Assembly (NCBI GenBank): GCA_024691065.1
Contig: JAILOA010000421.1
Coordinates: 1 to 10,838, forward strand
Source of the DNA: Lachnospiraceae bacterium
Lineage (GTDB): Bacteria > Bacillota > Clostridia > Lachnospirales > Lachnospiraceae
Direction of reading: 5' to 3'
DNA length: 10,838 nucleotides
Made by a program: the position numbers and the translations under genes. The notes under the pieces were generated by a model. It ran no database searches. It was not told the origin of the DNA and was given only the letters and a program-made list of their open reading frames with translations. Below, in pieces: positions 8,206 through 10,838 of the stretch (its first letter is position 1; every line of letters begins with the position of its first letter).

Positions 8206-8234
8206 ATAATATAACAAAGTTATTAAATTATCAA
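8206..8234 (-). promoter_or_regulatory. Predicted housekeeping promoter of the butyrate operon
   Basis: On the minus strand, TTGATA (8229-8234) and TATTAT (8206-8211) are separated by exactly 17 bases. Each differs from the sigma-70/sigma-A consensus at one position. Transcription would start near 8199, giving a thl leader of about 60 bases that ends with a strong AAGGAGGA. Confidence 0.75.
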
Positions 8235-8280
8235 GGACTTTGTTACATTTTTGTTAACTGCGGGTAACCGGCGCTAACCC
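8212..8280 (-). promoter_or_regulatory. Operator-like cluster of repeated half-sites at the thl promoter
   Basis: TAACAAAGT (8237-8245) and ACTTTGTTA (8212-8220), read on the minus strand, form a perfect 9-bp inverted repeat around the -35 box and abut the -10 box. TAACAAA also occurs at 8250-8256, exactly 11 bp from the copy at 8239-8245. Further upstream, GTTA recurs every 10 bp (minus-strand starts 8278, 8268, 8258) in an unusually GC-rich patch. The TTAACAA half-site resembles the Rex operator half, but no complete TTGTTAA-N4-TTAACAA palindrome is present. Confidence 0.45.
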
Positions 8281-8340
8281 CTTTGTATTAAAGATTTACG
8301 AATAAACTAAAATCTTGTTTTCACAAATATTTCAATAGTG

Positions 8341-8354
8341 TAAACAATTGTTTA
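8341..8354. repeat. 14-bp perfect palindrome TAAACAATTGTTTA
   Basis: TAAACAATTGTTTA is self-complementary over 14 bases and lies 18 bases beyond the stop codon of the gene ending at 8372. It could be a protein-binding dyad or a weak hairpin (5-bp stem, AATT loop). No U-run follows on the minus strand, so I do not call it a terminator. Confidence 0.4.
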
Positions 8355-8371
8355 TAATTATAATATGAAGG

Positions 8372-9004
8372 CTAACCCTCGTATTCCTTAACATCCTCAA
8401 ATAAATCCTGCATATACGGAAGTCCTTTTATCCACAGGCAGAAATCATGCCATTCCTGAAGCTTATGATTCTTCCTTGCCCTGAACATTGCAATAGCATT
8501 TTCATAAGAAAATGTACATGTCCTCATCTGATGATACCCCTCCGGAAGCAGCTGAATCAGAGTATACCAAAGCGTCTTATCCTTTGTTTCCACGTACTTA
8601 AGTCTCACATCCTCAAGCACCTTGATTAAATCCTCCAAAGCCTTGAGACCTTCCTCTGAAAGGTGATCATGGCTGAAATCATTAAGCTCAAAAGGCTTGC
8701 TGTGAATCTTATGCATGGTACTTGTGGAATTAGCCACCGTTCCGACCTTATATGTATCATACTCCTTCCACCAATATATAGGAGCGGTAATATCAACAGA
8801 GATAAATATCTGACGGATAAATTTTCTATGATCATTCCCCGCCGTGCAAAGCCTCTTTGCCAAATCGAGATCCTTCTCTCCTAATTTAAATGTACCGTCC
8901 GAATCTACATAACTATCGGAGCGGTCCCAGCTGTTAAGAGGATTTCTTGCACCTCTGATAGCATTATTTATATTCATAACCTCTGTTCTCTCGCACTTTA
9001 TCAT
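8372..9004 (-). CDS. Conserved uncharacterised protein with ThyX-like layout
   Basis: A 210-residue soluble protein without signal peptide or membrane segment. I do not recognise a named family with certainty. Two aromatic-rich conserved-looking blocks stand out: HRKFIRQIFISVDITAPIYW (59-78) running into WKEYDTYKVGTVANSTSTMHK (79-99), and LPEGYHQMRTCTFSYENA (153-170) followed by MFRARKNHKLQEW (173-185). Spacing and pattern recall ThyX, where a beta strand leads into RHRxxSxNExSxR and a later LP...R...N...R segment precedes the C-terminus. The RHR signature is absent here, so canonical thymidylate synthase activity is unlikely. The fold link is an inference. The ATG at 9004 has AGGAG 8 bases upstream. 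A later ATG at residue 10 is an alternative start. It lies upstream of thl on the same strand, but the strong thl promoter argues that it is a separate transcription unit. Confidence 0.75.
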   Translation of the reverse strand: MIKCERTEVMNINNAIRGARNPLNSWDRSDSYVDSDGTFKLGEKDLDLAKRLCTAGNDHRKFIRQIFISVDITAPIYWWKEYDTYKVGTVANSTSTMHKIHSKPFELNDFSHDHLSEEGLKALEDLIKVLEDVRLKYVETKDKTLWYTLIQLLPEGYHQMRTCTFSYENAIAMFRARKNHKLQEWHDFCLWIKGLPYMQDLFEDVKEYEG

Positions 9005-9015
9005 TATAAAATCTC

Positions 9016-9127
9016 CTGTTTATTAATATTTTTAATGTATCCAGCCTGTTTTTCAATATTAAAAGTATATTCATCTGTTTTTACATTCTTAAAATGTATA
9101 CAGCCCGTTTTAATCAGGTTTTAAAGA
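9016..9127 (-). repeat. About four imperfect ~30-bp tandem repeats between two minus-strand genes
   Basis: On the plus strand, CTGTTTAT, CTGTTTTT, CTGTTTTT and CCGTTTTA start at 9016, 9046, 9075 and 9105 (periods 30, 29, 30). The intervening sequence also aligns, for example AATGTAT or AAGTATA followed by a CAGC/CAT end. The last unit is diverged. Read on the minus strand, three units carry ATACATT or ATACTTT, close to the -10 element proposed for the downstream gene. The array fills most of the gap between the genes. Confidence 0.6.
9064..9092 (-). promoter_or_regulatory. Possible promoter of the ThyX-like gene
   Basis: On the minus strand, TTAAGA (9087-9092) and TATACT (9064-9069) are 17 bases apart. 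The -10 box is good and the -35 box matches at four of six positions. Both lie inside the ~30-bp repeats, so the resemblance could come from the repeat sequence itself. Confidence 0.35.
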
Positions 9128-9358
9128 TTACTCCGGGAAATCCACATAAACATAGAACCCGCGCTCGTTATGCTCAATCTTTTGAACTACGCCGTCCCTG
9201 CTTTTAATCCTGTCATTAACCTTCATACATCCTGACATAGCAACGGCAGGCTCAATAATATATGAATAATTAAGGGCTGTTTTCTTTTCACTTACATGAA
9301 CCTTGTCGCCCTCCTTAACCAGGCCTTCTCTTTCCATTTTAAATTTTATTGTTACCAT
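9128..9358 (-). CDS. Small protein of unknown function (76 aa)
   Basis: A 76-residue soluble protein I do not recognise. The sequence suggests a small beta-rich fold: the GDKVHV segment (17-22) and the NDRIKSRDGVVQKIEHNERG stretch (48-67) ending in FYVYVDF look like the short strands and turns of an SH3-like barrel, with a strand-rich middle (NYSYIIEPAVAM). There is a single cysteine (C44) and no signal peptide. The ATG at 9358 is preceded by GAGGAGTGA on the minus strand at a spacing of about 9, which supports it as a real gene. It shares strand with its neighbours on both sides. A TATAAT-like sequence lies upstream (minus strand, near 9400) but has no convincing -35 box. Confidence 0.65.
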   Translation of the reverse strand: MVTIKFKMEREGLVKEGDKVHVSEKKTALNYSYIIEPAVAMSGCMKVNDRIKSRDGVVQKIEHNERGFYVYVDFPE

Positions 9359-9417
9359 CTTTTTATGTCACTCCTCAAAATCCTATAAAATTTGTTATAA
9401 CATTATAAAATCCAAAA

Positions 9418-9428
9418 GCCGCTCCGGC
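9418..9428 (-). terminator. Weak hairpin with U-run after the J-domain gene
   Basis: On the minus strand, GCCG-GAG-CGGC is followed by TTTTGGATTTT, starting 21 bases after the J-domain stop codon. Position and composition suit an intrinsic terminator, but the stem has only four G-C pairs. Confidence 0.35.
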
Positions 9429-9448
9429 ATAAAAACACATTCGAAAAA

Positions 9449-10075
9449 TCAATGTAAATATATAATAGCCAAAATAATTAAAATTATAGGAAATACAGCC
9501 ATTATAACAATCGGCAGAGAATGTAAATCCGAAGAAATCAAAATTGCCTCTTCATCTCTTAATTGTATGTAACTTTCATCAGACAACTTTGAATAATATT
9601 GATTATATTCGAAATTCTCCGGTTCCATCGAAAGTGCCATACGCGCATTCTCAAGAGCCTCCGAATGTAAATCCAGCCCCAGACAGGCATGTGATTTTAA
9701 ATAATACCACAAAGCACTTTTATCTTCCGTAATATCCAGCAAATCATTTGCTTCTTTAAAATAATTATTATGTATATTATTGGCAATTGCATTAAGATGC
9801 GCACTTGCCCCACCTTCATCAATATTTATCTTAAGGGATGAGCCAAAACCATCGAAATAATTACCATAATTGGTATGATAAAAACCATCACTTTTATTAA
9901 CTACAATTTCGTCAAAGGCTGTTTGAATATTCATGAATTTTTCATCGGATTCTTCATTACGAGGGTTGTTAATGTTATTATCAGGATGATACCTTTGACA
10001 AAGCAACCTGTATGAACGTACCACATCATCTTCATCGGTATTCTGCGAAATACCAAGTACTTTATAAGGATCCAT
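9449..10075 (-). CDS. Tail-anchored J-domain (DnaJ-like) protein
   Basis: A 208-residue J-domain protein. The J-domain occupies about 1-62: DPYKVLGI at the start, helix II with RSYRLLCQRYHPDN, and the HPD tripeptide at 30-32 that stimulates DnaK ATPase. There is no Gly/Phe zinc-finger region or type I/II substrate domain, so it is a specialised co-chaperone and not DnaJ itself. Residues 90-165 form helices with TPR-like character (ALWYYLKSHACLGLDLHSEA, then NARMALSMEPEN). A hydrophobic segment at 187-206 ends two residues before the C-terminus, suggesting a tail anchor with the J-domain facing the cytoplasm. The ATG at 10075 has GGAGAG close upstream. It lies 69 bases after the zinc-ribbon membrane protein on the same strand and probably shares its promoter. 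Partner and client are unknown. Confidence 0.88.
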   Translation of the reverse strand: MDPYKVLGISQNTDEDDVVRSYRLLCQRYHPDNNINNPRNEESDEKFMNIQTAFDEIVVNKSDGFYHTNYGNYFDGFGSSLKINIDEGGASAHLNAIANNIHNNYFKEANDLLDITEDKSALWYYLKSHACLGLDLHSEALENARMALSMEPENFEYNQYYSKLSDESYIQLRDEEAILISSDLHSLPIVIMAVFPIILIILAIIYLH

Positions 10076-10144
10076 ATACTCTCCGATACATTTTTATTTT
10101 CTATGCAAAATGTAACCTGCAATAAGTTTGTTGATTATCAAACA

Positions 10145-10552
10145 TTAACTTTTCTTTATAAACTCCGTCTTGCATTTCGGACAGGTAATCATAATCTTAC
10201 CTTTTCCTCTCGGAACACGTATCTTCACCTTGCAACCGGGACATTTATAAATATGATTTTTTCTTCTGTCCTTAATGATTGCAATTCCTTTACTGAAAAA
10301 AGATTTAAAAAAATTATGCATGGAAAGATACTTCTCATTTTCCGCATATCTCTTATAATGATTTTTTGAAAAAATACGAAAATAGGAATATGCAAGTACA
10401 ATTACAGCAATACCGAATGTTACAAGTATAACAATCTCCTTACCGGACACAAAACCTATGATCATAAGTATCATGGATAAAACCATCAAAAAGTTAGAAA
10501 GATGGTCAGCCCCATATCTTCCTTGCATAAAGCTCATAAACTTCTTTTTCAA
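10145..10552 (-). CDS. Two-TM membrane protein with C-terminal zinc ribbon
   Basis: A 135-residue membrane protein. After a short basic N-terminus (KKKFMSFMQGRYGADHLSNF) come two hydrophobic segments at about 19-37 and 40-58. A basic region follows, then a C-terminal zinc ribbon with two CPxC knuckles, CPGC (104-107) and CPKC (124-127), separated by 16 residues. I place the start at TTG 10552. GAGAGGGTG (10559-10567, minus strand) serves as the ribosome-binding site 6 bases away, nearly the same leader that precedes the ATG of the EAL gene (GAGGGTGTTTA). A GTG at 10561 lies inside that site and would have no spacer. It heads the unit with the J-domain gene. A membrane-tethered ribbon next to a J-domain protein suggests a shared membrane role, but function is unknown. 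Confidence 0.85.
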   Translation of the reverse strand: MKKKFMSFMQGRYGADHLSNFLMVLSMILMIIGFVSGKEIVILVTFGIAVIVLAYSYFRIFSKNHYKRYAENEKYLSMHNFFKSFFSKGIAIIKDRRKNHIYKCPGCKVKIRVPRGKGKIMITCPKCKTEFIKKS

Positions 10553-10558
10553 TGTAAA

Positions 10559-10567
10559 CACCCTCTC
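10559..10567 (-). promoter_or_regulatory. Ribosome-binding site that selects a TTG start
   Basis: GAGAGGGTG on the minus strand ends 6 bases before TTG 10552. The in-frame GTG at 10561 overlaps it, so TTG is the better start codon for the zinc-ribbon protein. Confidence 0.6.
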
Positions 10568-10652
10568 AATATATCTACGTTTTAACGACCCAATGTTATA
10601 AATGCCCTAAAATGAAAATATAATATCATCAAGAGCCAAATCAACGCCTATT

Positions 10653-10681
10653 AGTATAACATAAATACATAATACGGTCAA
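10653..10681 (-). promoter_or_regulatory. Strong predicted promoter of the zinc-ribbon/J-domain unit
   Basis: On the minus strand, TTGACC (10676-10681) and TATACT (10653-10658) are 17 bases apart. A TGT immediately before the -10 box gives an extended -10 (TGTTATACT). The start would be near 10646, leaving a leader of about 95 bases before the TTG. Confidence 0.8.
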
Positions 10682-10729
10682 AAACAATTTTACAGTAACG
10701 TTATCATTTTATTTATCAATATTAACCAA

Positions 10730-10838
10730 TGTTAAAAATCAATAATATAAAACGTTTATTAGTCGGTATTACTTACGCAACACTTACTCTAATCGGATGT
10801 AACGCTACATCCTGTATCCCATCAGCATTAACTTTAGG
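10730..10838 (+). CDS. Possible start of a lipoprotein gene, cut by the window edge
   Basis: From ATG 10730 a frame stays open for 36 codons to the edge. It begins MLKINNIKRLLVG with basic residues, then a moderately hydrophobic stretch, then LIGC (21-24), which fits a lipobox with lipidated C24, followed by NATSCIPSALTL. No ribosome-binding site is visible before the ATG and no strong promoter was found. The opposite strand is also open here: a frame ending at a TAA at 10773-10775 reads VNADGIQDVALHPIRVSVA before the stop. Either reading, or neither, may be real. Confidence 0.3.
10795..10812. repeat. 7-bp perfect hairpin near the right edge
   Basis: GGATGTA (10795-10801) and TACATCC (10806-10812) pair perfectly around ACGC. 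No U-run follows on either strand, so this is not a recognisable terminator. It lies inside the uncertain open frames at the edge. Confidence 0.45.

Noticed and set aside
8212..8280. Canonical Rex operator
   Set aside because: TTGTTA and TAACAA half-sites are present but in the wrong relative orientation and spacing for TTGTTAA-N4-TTAACAA, so I report only an operator-like cluster.
8291..8316. Terminator hairpin AAGATTT...AAATCTT after the ThyX-like gene
   Set aside because: The 7-bp stem has one G-C pair and a 12-base loop, with no U-run on either strand.

Overview
The window comes from an AT-rich, low-GC Gram-positive genome. Strong AGGAGG-type ribosome-binding sites and the clustered thl-crt-hbd-bcd-etfB-etfA order are what one expects of a butyrate-producing Lachnospiraceae (Butyrivibrio, Pseudobutyrivibrio, Roseburia or Coprococcus relatives). 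The genus is an inference from gene order and protein style. No database search was possible.

Layout. (1) 74-1744, plus strand: a c-di-GMP protein with a degenerate GGDEF domain and an intact EAL domain. An array of about five imperfect 31-bp tandem repeats begins at its stop codon, followed by a bidirectional terminator hairpin at 1910-1932. (2) 8138 down to 1972, minus strand: the complete central butyrate module. Thl condenses two acetyl-CoA, Hbd reduces acetoacetyl-CoA, Crt dehydrates 3-hydroxybutyryl-CoA, and Bcd with EtfB/EtfA reduces crotonyl-CoA to butyryl-CoA, presumably with electron bifurcation to ferredoxin. Neither ptb/buk nor a butyryl-CoA:acetate CoA-transferase lies in the window, so the last step is encoded elsewhere. 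A near-consensus promoter lies upstream of thl, within a cluster of repeated half-sites that looks like an operator region. A 195-bp gap holding a perfect 12-bp AT-only inverted repeat separates thl from the tightly packed crt-hbd-bcd-etfBA.

(3) 9358 down to 8372, minus strand: a 76-residue protein of unknown function and a 210-residue uncharacterised protein. The latter has a layout reminiscent of flavin-dependent thymidylate synthase (ThyX) but lacks its signature. About four imperfect 30-bp repeats lie between them. (4) 10552 down to 9449, minus strand: a two-gene unit behind a strong promoter, encoding a two-TM membrane protein with a C-terminal zinc ribbon and a tail-anchored J-domain protein. 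(5) From 10730 to the right edge, a short open frame on the plus strand could begin a lipoprotein but is truncated and uncertain.

Most of the window is conserved metabolism. The parts least explained by known genes are the two ~30-bp repeat arrays, the operator-like region before thl, the thl-crt gap, the ThyX-like protein and the J-domain/zinc-ribbon pair. I did not find a clearly new multi-gene system.
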